Below are positions 19,901-31,900 of a stretch of DNA of 64,000 bases, piece by piece. Origin of the DNA: Durusdinium trenchii (taxonomy: Eukaryota > Sar > Dinophyceae > Suessiales > Symbiodiniaceae); contig CAXAMN010018779.1 of the NCBI GenBank assembly GCA_963970005.1, positions 456,301 to 520,300 on the forward strand. The letters run 5' to 3'. The position numbers and the translations under genes are program-made. How positions within the stretch are numbered: the first letter of the stretch is position 1; each line of letters opens with the position of its first letter. The notes under the pieces were generated by a model. It was not told the origin of the DNA. It ran no database searches and saw nothing but the letters and a program-made list of their open reading frames with translations.

Positions 19901-22900
19901 AGGTTGGCCCACTTTGCTCTATCTAGTGGTGAACGGGGTCATGAATTCGATAGCCCTGGAAAGGTGGCGACGCTGAATGATGGTGAGCCGCTGGACCTTA
20001 CAGCATTCAATTCTCCGGAGGGAGGTGCAAAGCTGATGACAGAGGAGGCTGAACCTGACGAAGCTCATGTTTCAGAGGACTCTACAATCCGTGGTATCTT
20101 CAAGAGGGCAGTTGAGGTGTTGAGACAGGACGGGCGCCTACAATCACGACGCTCCAACACGGAATTCGACCTTGGCTCGCAGTGCCCACCGTTTCCGCTG
20201 CGGATTCGAACGGAGGGCTGGGGCAAGAGGTTGAATTTCCCTCACCTGCCTCATTTCGATGAACTGGTGAATGGCACGATGGCGGCGCTCAATCATTTGG
20301 CTGGATTCGAGGGCACCCTGACGCCATCATCGGAGGACCACACTTCGTCGGCGGCATCTCCTGAGACCAGCGTTCGAGCGCTAGCGGAAAAAAGGCTAGC
20401 GGCACTCGTCGTTCGCAATCACATGTGGGAGGTTCCTGAGAGTTCTTTGTCTTTTAGTGATTTTTTCTCGAGGCGAAAGGTTGATTATTGTGGGGAGGAG
20501 GTGAAACTGGCTCAAAGTGTTTCATGGGCAGCTGTGAGTGAGTCGCTTCCGGAAGGTGTAGGAAGCTTGCCACTTTCAGATTTTTGCACTTTGGGCACGA
20601 AGGGTTATGTTGATGATTTCGAACGTTATCTGTTGCCATCAGACGCCCAGGTGAGGGTCAAACCCCCCCGGGTCATGATTGGTGAAGGGGAGTGGCCTGA
20701 TGTGTGCAGTGGCCTGATAGCGAAGCGGGTCTGTGAGGTGTGGCCCATCTCTCAACTCCATCATATTGATGGAGCGCCTTTGCTGAACGGAATGTTTGCA
20801 GTAGGTAAGGGCGAATTCAAGGCTGGAATTGAGACCCAACGCCTTATTATGAATTTGGTGCCAGTCAACCAACTCTGCAAACCCCTACAAGGCGACGTGG
20901 GGACTCTCCCTGCGGTCTCGGGCCTTAGCGGGTTTCTCCTGGGGTCGGGGGAAGTCGTTCTCCTTTCTTCAGAAGACATCAAGCGTTTCTTCTACCTATT
21001 CTCGATTCCAACACCCTGGAAGAAATACATGGGCTTCAACAAGATTGTACCTCCTGAGTTGGTTCCCCCCGAACTGAGGGGCCAGACCTGCGTGCTGGTA
21101 GCACGTGTGTTGCCTATGGGGTTCCTGAACTCCGTCAGCATCGCCCAACACATCCACCGGAATGTGGTTCGGTGGGCAGCGATGGCAGGCAGTCCGCCCG
21201 TGGGAGCTGAAGGAGAACTACGAAAGGACCGGGTCATGAGCTCGGCGGCGGAGTTGTACAGGGTGTATCTCGACAACTTTGATGCCCTGGAGCGAGTTGA
21301 TGCCAACTTAGCGGGGCAGATAAAAGGTACAGTCAAGCCACAGGTCGAAGCACTTCGTGACATGTACGCGGAGCAGGGGCTACCTCGTCACCCGAAGAAG
21401 GCCGCTGAGAGGGTGACGGTGGGAGAGTTGCAAGGCGCTCTCCTGGATGGGGAGGCAGGATTTGTCATGCCGAAGCCGCAGAAGGTTATCCAGTACTGCA
21501 AGTTGGGTTTTGAGCTCCTGGTGAGGGGGCAGTCCACATTGCGCGAGCTCCAGGTGGTCTGTGGGGGCTTCGTCTATCTGGCTATGTTCCGTCGACAACT
21601 GCTGGGCTCCTTGAACGAAGTCTTCGAGCACATGAAGCGTTTCGAGGGGGAGGCCCCGGTCGTGCGTCTTGGACTCCCTTATCAGGTCAAGATGGAGATT
21701 GCCAGGTTTATTCTATTGACTCCGCTTGCCCAAATGGACTTCCGCTCACCTGTGGACGGTGAGGTGTCTTGCTCTGACGCTTCCACCCTAGGAGGCGGTC
21801 TCTGCGCTTCCAAGGGGTTGACCAGTTATGGCATGAGTGCAGTCGGTTGCCCGGCGAGGGGAGATCTCCCAGAAGAGCATGACTTGGTGCAGGTGCTGTC
21901 CGTGGGATTGTTTGACGGTATCGCTGCCCTGCGAGTTGCGTGTGACGTTTTGGGGTTGCCTATGGCCGGCCACGTGAGCATCGAGAAGGAGGGAAAGTGT
22001 AGGCGTGTGGTTGAAAGTTTCTTCCCTGACACGGAGTTCTTCGAGGATGTACGTGATTTCAGTGAAGAGCAGGTCAAGGCCCTAGCCCTGAAATATAGCA
22101 ACGTAGGGCTGATCATTGTGGGCGCCGGACCCCCTTGTCAAGGAGTGAGTGGGCTAAACGCCGATCGTTTGGGCGCACTCCGGGACGAGAGGAGTTGTCT
22201 GTTCCAGGAGGTCCCCAGGATCACAGCACTGCTGAGGAAGGAGTTTTATTGGGCCCAGGTGCATGAACTGGTCGAAAATGTAGCCTCCATGTCGAGCACA
22301 GACAGGGCTATTATGAGCAGGGCTTTTGGGCGAACCCCCCATAGGGTGGATGCAAAAGGCATGTCTTTGTGCGCGCGGCCGAGGCTATATTGGACTACAT
22401 GGGAGTGCTATGAGAGCCCTGGTGTCTCCTGGCATGAGGGAGACGATGAAGGCTGGGAAGCCTATGACACAGCAGTATTGGAAGCTCAAGTGGACAGCAA
22501 GGCGCTGCTGCTCCCGGGCTGGAGTCTGCAGGAAGGCTGTCACCTGCCGACCTTTACCACCTCGAGGCCGAGGGATTCTCCTGGTCGAAGGCCTGCGGGA
22601 GTTGAGCAGTGCGCTGAGCATGAGCTTCAACGGTGGTATGAGGACTACTACAGGTTCCCCCCGTACCAATACCGTGACAGCTACGGCCTGTGGGATAAAA
22701 AAGGCACCTGGAGGAGGCCTTCGGCTCAAGAACGGGAAGCCTGCATGGGCTTCCCCATCAATTACACTCGACATTGCGTGGTGAAGTCTGAGCAACAAGG
22801 CCAAGCTTATGAAGACGCCCGAATGACCATGATCGGCAACAGTTGGCATGTTGGTGTCGTCTCGGTGTTGCTCAGTCAGCTTACTCAACCACTAGGCTTG

Positions 22901-25900
22901 GGGCCAAAAATGTCAGTGCAGGATATTGTAAACAATACCACTCCTGGTCAAGCGCGGGAGTTTCCGTCTATGTTGATGAGACCGCCCCATGAGGGTCGTC
23001 TGGCAGCAGCCGAGCCGGGGGCTGAACAGCGGTTGGTCACCAAGTGTTTGGGACTGGCCTCAAACAAGGGTGAGGATCTCTTGGTACATGCAGCGAGTGA
23101 TCCTGCACCACGCTATTTCCGGCTTCGTGCAAGTATACCTGGTCGCCTTTGGCATTGGCGTGAAATCTCGGGCTGGAAATGGAGGAAAACGGGGGAGCAT
23201 ATCAATCTCCTGGAGTTGCGTGCAATCTACACGGGTATAAAGTGGAAGGTGAGCAGGTCAAAGAAGTTGGGTGTGCGTTTCCTACACCTTACGGACAGTA
23301 TGGTGTGCCTACATGCTCTGACTCGGGGTCGAAGCTCGAGTCGAAAGTTGCGACCAGTTCTTATGAGGCTGAATGCATTGCTGCTGGCGGCTGACCTTCA
23401 TCCCCTCTGGGGTTACATACATACCTCGCAAAACCCGGCTGACCGGCCTAGCCGGCGGCCAGTGCGGCGACGATGGGGAAAGTAGGCAAAAGGCTTTTAG
23501 AAGGTCAGACAAAGCAGCAACGACAATCGCAGCGGAAAGAGTTAGGCACACTTCGGAGTCTCACCGTGTCCAGTAAGACTAGTGTTCGATATGCTTCAGC
23601 ACGCACGAAGTTTTATGAATTCCTTCGAGAGAATTCACTGGAGATCCCCCGCCGACGGGAGCTGTTTGATGGCCTCCTGGCTGAATACATAGAGCACTTG
23701 TGGTCCGAGGGGGAAGGCCGAGGCCTGGCTGCGGATACGGTAGCTGGCCTGCAGGACAGTGACCCAAAGTTGAGGGGCCAGCTCCAGCTGACTTGGAGAC
23801 TTTTAAAGACGTGGAACGTCAATGAAGTGCCAAACCGGGCACCACCGCTCACCGAAGCCGCGCTGGAGGCGATGGTCGGCTGGAGCTTTTTCCATGGCCA
23901 TTTCGGATTTGGCGTTTCACTCCTGGTGGGGTTTTATAGCATGCTTCGCACTGGCGAGCTGACGACCCTACGAAGCTCCCACATTTTCATGAAGGCAGCG
24001 AATGCCCCAGCTGTCCTTAGTCTTGGACTCACGAAGAGTGGGAAACGTGTAGGAGCTGCTGAGTCAGTGACCCTAACGGTTGCGGTGGCCCTTCGATGGT
24101 TGTGGGCCTGGAAGCAATGTTCAAAACCACATGCTTTGTTCGTTTCATCAGTTTCAGCCTGGCGTAGGCTATTCTCCGAATGCCTGAGTGCATTGCAGTT
24201 AACCCTTTTCGAGTTTCGACCCTACTCCCTTCGTAGGGGGGGGGCGACTTGGTGGTTCACCAAGCACAATTCGTTCGATAAGTTGATGGTAGCTGGAAGG
24301 TGGCAAGCTGCCAAAACTGCCCGAATTTATTTGAACGAAAGCATGGCAGTGCTGGCGGACCTGAGACTGCCCCAGAAGTCCCTCTTACCTTTTGCCCGAG
24401 TTTTTCATAACCAAGTTTCGCCTCCACACTTGAGCACGCGGACGCGCCGCAGAAAAAGGGGGACGTGGAAGGGGGGTCTTTTTATGCCACTTTTTTCGAA
24501 AAAAGCACCAGCTTGAAGGTTTCGGCTAGGCGAAATGCTTCAAGGGGGGCAAGGNNNNNNNNNNTATATATATATATATATGTGAACCAGTTTGTATGCA
24601 TGTTTTCCATGGCTTGACTTGAAGGGATTTGCGGGGGACAAAAGTTGCAGCCTTCTCAGCCTGGCAAGTGTGCAGGAGCTAAACCGACCCGTTATGATCC
24701 AGTTTTCCGAGGGTGGTTCCGCGTTTGTTGCTTGACTCAAATGTATAGTTGAATGTATGGTTGCTTGAAAATTGTTTCTACTGATGAATGTTCACTGACA
24801 AGAACAAAAAGCATATGTAATCCATTGGTCTTGGTGGGTATGAAACTAACAGGTTTTGCGATCATCGCAGGTTGCTGGCAAGTCCCTTCCCAATGAGAAG
24901 GGAAAGCTACAGGTGCCGGCCTCAAAGGTAGCTCCATCAGCGCTGGCGACCGGTCGCAATTGCAAGTTTTTCAGTCTTCGTAGGTTCCAAATGTTCCACA
25001 ATGTTCCATACCTGACGGGCATGATATGTGGCCATTGTGTCAACTTTTTGTTCGGAGAGAAACAGGCTATATCTGGCCACCCGTCCTCAATCCGGGGAGT
25101 GATTTGTAAGGCGTGCAGGTAATTCATGATCACGGTAAGGCTTTCAAGGGAAGCCTACAGGTTACGTACATTCGAATTTGTGGGCAATTTGAAGGTGCCA
25201 CTGTGTTTGTGAGCCATGATTGTGTACCTTCAAACAGGAACGTCTTTGCGCAATGGCAAGAGATGCTCCACACCCACAGGCATTGTGAATCACGAGTCCC
25301 TATTCCCACTCACATTGGGAGGGGATTGTGTTCACGAGTGTGCTCAGCTTTTATGTCTGGGCTAGTTTTGCTGGAATTGACTGTTGTTGATTGATGCTGC
25401 CTATTCTTGTTCAAGATGCCCTGCATTCGTGCGAATGTATCAGTGCGCGTTGTTGGAGTTGTGCGAACTTTCAGGTTGTTTGTTGGCAATTTGAAGTGAG
25501 TGAGATTCGTAGATAGATAGAAGTATATTGAGGTAATGCGCTGAGACATAGCGCAGTGCACTTAGTGGCTGGTGGATTGCGTCACAATTCGCAACTCCAC
25601 TTAGGAAGGACTGGCTTTTGACTCCCCACTGGCATCCAGTTTTCTTGTTGTGAAACGGGAAGTTCCGCCTCCAACCTGTCTTACTTTGCAGTTTTGCTGC
25701 AATCCGAAGGCGTCACACATTACAATGTTTTTCCCCAACAGTGAAGCTTTTAGGGTTGGAGTTCGAAGTTCGACAGGACGAGACACTTACCTTCGACAGC
25801 CCATCGACCATGACCGTGTTGCCGGGTCGAATTTGACACGCATGATCCACAACCGGATTGGAACAGCAAAACTCCAGACTGATTGATCGGAGCAGGTCCT

Positions 25901-28900
25901 GGAGCAGGCTCCGGAGCGAGTTCTGGAGCAGGTTGTCGAACAGGCTCCACAGCAGGTTCGGAAGCAGCTTCCGGAGCAAGTTCCTGGGTTCCGGAAGTTC
26001 TGGAGCAGGTTCCAGAGCAGCTTCCGGAGCGCTTTCCGGAAGGTTCTGGAGTTTCCGGGAAGCTCCAGGAGGTTGCGAAACAGGTTATGCAGCAAGTTCC
26101 GGAACAGTTCTGGAGCTTGGGAGCTTGGGAGCAAGTTCTGGAGCTTGGGAACAGATATGATGAGACACAGCTATGAAAATGTTGTGGCCTGGCCCTGACA
26201 CATCGCACTTCTGACCTGTTGTCACGCTAGCGTGGGGCTTGCGCTGACGGTGTTATATTTCTGATACGCTAAGGTGTTGCCACGCCAATGTCATGTTGGT
26301 GTGGGGTGCGTACGTACATATGTATTATTTATATATATATATATAAGGCTCAAGATTTCGGCTCGAAGGCAGGTCTCCACCCGCCACTTCCGTGGCACCT
26401 GACGGGCACTTCGCGCCTTCACCAACCTCGTTCCTGAAGAAGAGAAAGGTAGCTTCGCCAACATGCGGAAAAGCTATTTGGTCTGCACCAGCTGCAGGCA
26501 AAGTTGGCTATGGGAAGATAGGTTGGTTCAGAAGCCGAACATGGCCTGCAACATTTGCGGGCAACAGTGGAAAAGATCCACAGTGCCGGACCTCCGCCAG
26601 CGACGAGTTCAATGGGCTTCATGGAACTTTGACCAAAGAGGTGAACAGTGGCCCAAGCGCAGCTACAGGGATGTGTTGGTCAACCCGCCACCTGGACTGG
26701 ATGGAGGCAAGGCACCAAAGAAAGCCAAGGGCAAGGCCAAGGGTATTGAGAAGAAACTTCAAGAACATTGGTCAAGCATTCCTGAGGCCCTACGCGGTCA
26801 GCTAGAAGCCCTAGGGGTGCATGCGGCTGATCCGGCACCACCGCCGGATTTACCCACACTCATCAAGGAACATCTACAGAGCTTGCCTGCAGAGTTGAAG
26901 GAGGTTGTTGAGAAGATGGTGGAACCGGCCAAAAGTGAAACTCCCCTCAACCAGAAGGTCAAGCAGGCGGTAGGAACTTTGAAACAGCTCTCCGAGAAGA
27001 AGGCTTCCATACAAGTTCGAGCTGATCAGGTCAAACAACAGTACACGCAGCTCCTGCAGGACTTGAAGGAGATCCAAGCCAAGATTGAGACTGCACAGAA
27101 AGAACTTCAGGACGCCACTCATTTGTACAACCAGCAGCTCGAAGAGGACAAGGAGAAAGTTCCTGATGAGTCCATGCAGGAAGAGATCACAGCAGAAAAC
27201 CTGCTGACGGTCATGGCAAGTTTAGGCATGCAGGTGTCCGCCGAGCAAGCCAAAGAATTTGCCAACAAGCTTGGAGAGAACGTCATGAAACGACGGAAGT
27301 GTGGGTAACCAAACAAACTTGCTAAGGCAGCAGGTGCATGGGGAAGAGGCATGTGAGCATCAGACTGATCAACCAGGGGAAGCAGTTGAGCAGCAGTGCA
27401 CACCGTATGCCAACTTCGGCTCAGGCTTTGAGGAAAGGGGCGATTTCCCATGGCCTGGACAAGGGGTACCAGCTTCGTGTGAGAAGGGAGGAGAACACTT
27501 CCCTAGTTTTTGTGGGGGCATGGGCACCATGGAAGTGGACATGGACGCTCATGCAGGAACTTCTGGCCTACATCCGGAAGAACGAGAACGAGATGATCAA
27601 ACCAGCTTGGACCTTGTAGTTCAAAATCTGCAAACCAGGCTGGGAAACTACCGAAACCGATGCTTTGCCAATGGACCTTTCAGACTATGGGCCTGGGTGG
27701 GCAGTTTCCTTCAAGGAAGCAACCTTTGGGCCAAAACTACTCCGGCTGTGATGGCAGTGCTAGGGGACACGGAAGTGGTTAACATCACAACCCTGGCCAC
27801 CCTGCAGCCTTTGTGGGACAAGTTCAATGATCTGGTACAGGATGATGCCTCACACTTTCTTCAAGAACTGGTGAGGCTCTCTGACTCCAAAGCAGTGATC
27901 AGGCACTACCACCACGTGGATTTCAGGCAGGAAGTGCACATGAGGGAGGCTTTCCCAACCCACCTCATCTTCCCGACACAGATGGCCCGGATTTTGAACC
28001 TATGATTGCCAAGTGGGCAAACACCGCGGAAGGACAAGTACTAGCAGGAGGTGGTTTGCGGGTAGCACAGATTGGCAGATACACCCAAAGACGAGGGGAA
28101 TGGACAAAGCGTCACAAAATCCTGGAGGTGCCATCCATCTTCAACTTACCGGTCTGCTATGATGGGCAAACCACGGGCGCAGAACAATATTCACTGGTTG
28201 GCTTGTTGTGCCACACCGGCGATGGTCACAAAAGTGGGCACTTCTACGCCATCTATGTGCACAGAGGTTTGTACTGGCTGGCAGATGATGGATCATATCC
28301 TCGAGCACTTCCACACTTGCAAGACAACATCAAGCAGCAGATTGTCCAAGTATGGGCTATACCATCCAAAAAGCTCCTGCCGGAACAGCTCAAGTGTGAT
28401 TTCCCTACCACAAACAGGGACATTGTCAGCAAGGAGCCGTCAATGAAACGCAAGTGCCAAGAAGGCATAGATCTGGCCTTTGCCAACATCACCAATTTAG
28501 GGCATGAAGTTCGGCAGTGGCTGGGAGGGAGACCTAGGACACCCATCTTTGTGGTAGAGACTCATCTTGTGGAAGCAGATCACCTCAAGACCATCCAGTG
28601 GCTCAGTGCTAGAGGACTTGGAGCCATGGGACAACCAGCGGCAGAGAGCCCAAAAAGGGGGCACCAATGGAGGCATCATGTTGGTCTTCCCACCACACCT
28701 GCACTTCCACTACGTCCAACATCAGTGCATTGATGGATGTGGATGGTATGCCGTGATGTGGAGCTTTCAGAATGCCAGCATCATATTGGTAGGAGCTTAT
28801 TTCAAGTGTGGAGAAGGAGTACAAGGCAAGACCAACTCCACTCTATGGGCTGGCCTCCTGAGCTTTGTCACCAGTGTCCAACAAGCTTGCATCGTTGTTG

Positions 28901-31900
28901 GTGACTTCAACATCACGCCTGGAGAGTTCATGGCGACATCCATGAGCACGGTCATGCAAGTCCAAGTGCTGGCCACTGGAGAAGAAACCTGTTCCTCAGG
29001 CAATGAGCTGGATTGGGCTTTGGCTACCAATCACATCAGTGCTGACCTCACCATCCAAGCCAGCTGGGAAGTGCCTTTCAGGCCGCATGCCCAACTACTG
29101 TTGCATCTTGGATGGAGCATGGAACCCATTGCAGTAAACCAGCTCACGAGGTTCAATCCCGCTCCGAAATTGGAAGAAGTGACGAAGGAATGGAGCCAAA
29201 TTGAACCTACAGAAAGAGCCGTCCAATGGCTGGATTATGAGGACAATCAGATCAGCAGAGCGCTATGTGTTGCAGAACCTGGACAAGCCAACAGAAGGCA
29301 GAGGCACCAATCTGCAATTTCAGCTCAAGCCTTTGACGGACCCACCCAAGGCCTGGCTATGGAAGAAGGGTAGCATGGCCTTTTGGAATCAAATAGAAGT
29401 CAGGCTCCAACAGCTTCAACACCGGCCAAGCCATTTGATGGGGGAGCAACATCATCTGGCCAAATTGGGATGGCACATTGATCAACATTGGCACTGTGAT
29501 GACAACATCACCCTGCAGAACTACAAGATGCTCTTTGCCATGGTGTGGAACCAACCGGAGAAGGAGCACATCCTCACCCTCCTCAAGCACACCAAGGATC
29601 AACGAGAGCTTCATCAGGCCACGACTTTTGAGGCAGAAACGGAACAGTATAGAGAATGGCTGGCTAAAGCCTCACTCAAGGGTCATCGTGGACTCTTCAG
29701 GTGCCTCAAGAAGGATGAACAGCCTTTCCTTCGACCTTTCCAACAGCTTCCAAGACAAGAACGAATGGAACAGAGGGTCCAACAGTGGGGAGACATCTGG
29801 GGGATTCGAGGAGGAGCTCATCGAGTCACCACCCTGGAAGCCATGATCGGGAAAGCAAAGGAGCATGCAGCCACCATGGAGCCCCTCACTGAGAAACACG
29901 TCTGGTACACCATCAAGCAGCTATCCAACAAAGCGCCTGGGCTAGATGGAGTCGGTTTCGACTTCTTGAAGGCCTTACCATTTGCTGCCATGAAAGACTT
30001 GATCAACATGTACCATCAGATTGAAGAAGTAGCCATTGTTCCCAACCAATGGCTGGTGGCCCTCATTGCTATGCTCCCCAAGAATGCGGAGATAGAGCGA
30101 CCAATCGCTTTAGTGGCTACCATGTACAGACTATGGTGTCGCCTGAGAAATAGCCGCACCAAAGAGTGGCAAAGTCAGCTGGAGGAAGAATACCCCTGGG
30201 AGAGAGCGATCCCAGGGACTGAGTGTTTGAAAGTCGCTTTGCGTCGAGCTTTTGTCACCGAACACCACCAGGCACTGAAAAAAACCGTCATCTCGGTGTG
30301 TCAAACTTCTATGACAGGATCAACCTCCAGAAGCTCGCAGAAAGGTGGATCAGCTCAAACTACCCGGCCACGCACGCAGCTTTTGCCATGCAGATCTATC
30401 TGGGAACGCGAATCCTGGAGGCAGAAGGGGAGGCTTCACAACCTATGTGGACAGAGAATGGAATCTTGGCTGGTGATCCACAAGCACCTTTGGCGGCCAA
30501 GATTTACCTCCAACGAGCCCTCAAAGCATTCTGCAAACGATTTCCTTTCCTTCATGTGGATCTTTGGATCGACGACCTCAGCTTCGATGTAATTGACAGG
30601 GATGTGGAAAATGCTGTCCGCATAGCAACCCAAGCATACAACTACATCAAAGAGCTCCTCGAAGAAGACAATCTCAAGCTCTCAGTCAAGAAGACGGGCT
30701 TCATCACATCCAATGTGCAGGCCAAGAGGTTGCTCCAGAGACAACTCCCCAGAAATGGCCCTATGGTGCATGATGTCACGAAGGATTTGGGGGTTGACTG
30801 CGCGGCAGGGAGATTGAGGCGCATCCAAACGATGAAAGCGAGGCGCAGCAAAGCCAACAAGAAGACTAAGAAGCTGCACACCTTGAAAATACCACAGCGG
30901 GCAGTGAGGCTCAAGATCTATAAGGGGTCGATCCAGGCGGGCATCAGTTGGGGGCACCAGGCCTTAGGCCTAGCGCCCCAACACCGCCAGCGCATCCGGA
31001 CTACAATGGCTAGGCAGATGGGCTTGCAGAGGACCGGAAACGCTGACATCGTCTACGACATGCAGCCTCGCCACAAGGACCCAGACTATGAGGCCTTTGC
31101 AAGTCAGGTCAAGATCTACAGACAATGTTTTGGGAATTGGCCTGAACATCTTCATCGAGATCTATGTCACCAAAGACAGGCTCAAGCAGGCCAAACATCC
31201 CTGGCAGGTGGTCAAAGGACTGGTCGCCGCTTTGATCTGCTACCTCCAAGACAGAGGTTGGGACACTACTCACTATGACAGGTGGACCAAGCCGGGAGCC
31301 AATGGTGGAGATGACTTCGAACTCAACATGCACTCCTCTTGGTTCTACATCAGGGAGGAACTTGACCGTGCACCTGCAGCAAAGATCAATGCTGCAAGAT
31401 GTCCAACAGAAGCTGGACTGGTTGCCATGGAAGCGAATGGCAAGTCAAGCCAATCCTCGCACCAAAACAGCACTCCAAACATGGCACCAAGGAGCCATCT
31501 TCACCAAAGTCGCAGATAGCGACGAGCAAGGGCGCATGACGTGCCCCCACTGCAACCAACCAGCAACGGCCATACACGTGCTTTGGCTGTGCAAGCAGAC
31601 CAGCCGAAATTGCAGTCCACTCGACCCGGAAGACAACAAAGAGTTGGAGCAAGGCATCAACCTAGAGTTCTGGGCACAAGGACTACTGCAGATCCCGGAG
31701 GCCAAGCTCTCTACACGTGGCGCCTCCATCCAGGCCTGGGGCTCCATGACAGAGCTTGATGCAATCCAACTCACAGGTCACCAGACTATGACCATAGGAA
31801 TCGCCACCACAAGCAGTGATGTTCGTGTGAGACACTACATCGTCACCATTGTCCATCACACCATCTTTGCTGGAGAAATGTTTAGGATGGGTGCCATCTC

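Larger units (their letters stand above)
17300..24554 (+). mobile_element. DIRS-type tyrosine-recombinase retrotransposon with cytosine methyltransferase
   Basis: Overlapping ORFs encode two Gag-like proteins, an RT/RNase H protein containing a C5-methyltransferase, and a tyrosine recombinase. The RT plus recombinase pairing defines the DIRS order. No integrase and no LTRs are seen. Limits are approximate: the left end lies between the aldolase donor at 17249 and ORF1, the right end near inverted repeats at 24490-24543 and the assembly gap. I could not find the terminal or split repeats expected of DIRS elements; part may be lost in the gap. Confidence 0.85.

Noticed and set aside
17945..20035. 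N-terminal 700 codons of the long frame that ends at 23485
   Set aside because: Arg/Gly/Glu-rich with no structure, overlapping ORF2, which has better composition in another frame; taken as a shadow.
21890..22890. Bacterial contamination as source of the methyltransferase
   Set aside because: The domain is in frame inside a eukaryotic retroelement protein and followed by the rest of RNase H.
25858..26176. Gly/Ala/Ser-rich ORFs on both strands
   Set aside because: Translations of a 12-bp-period minisatellite.
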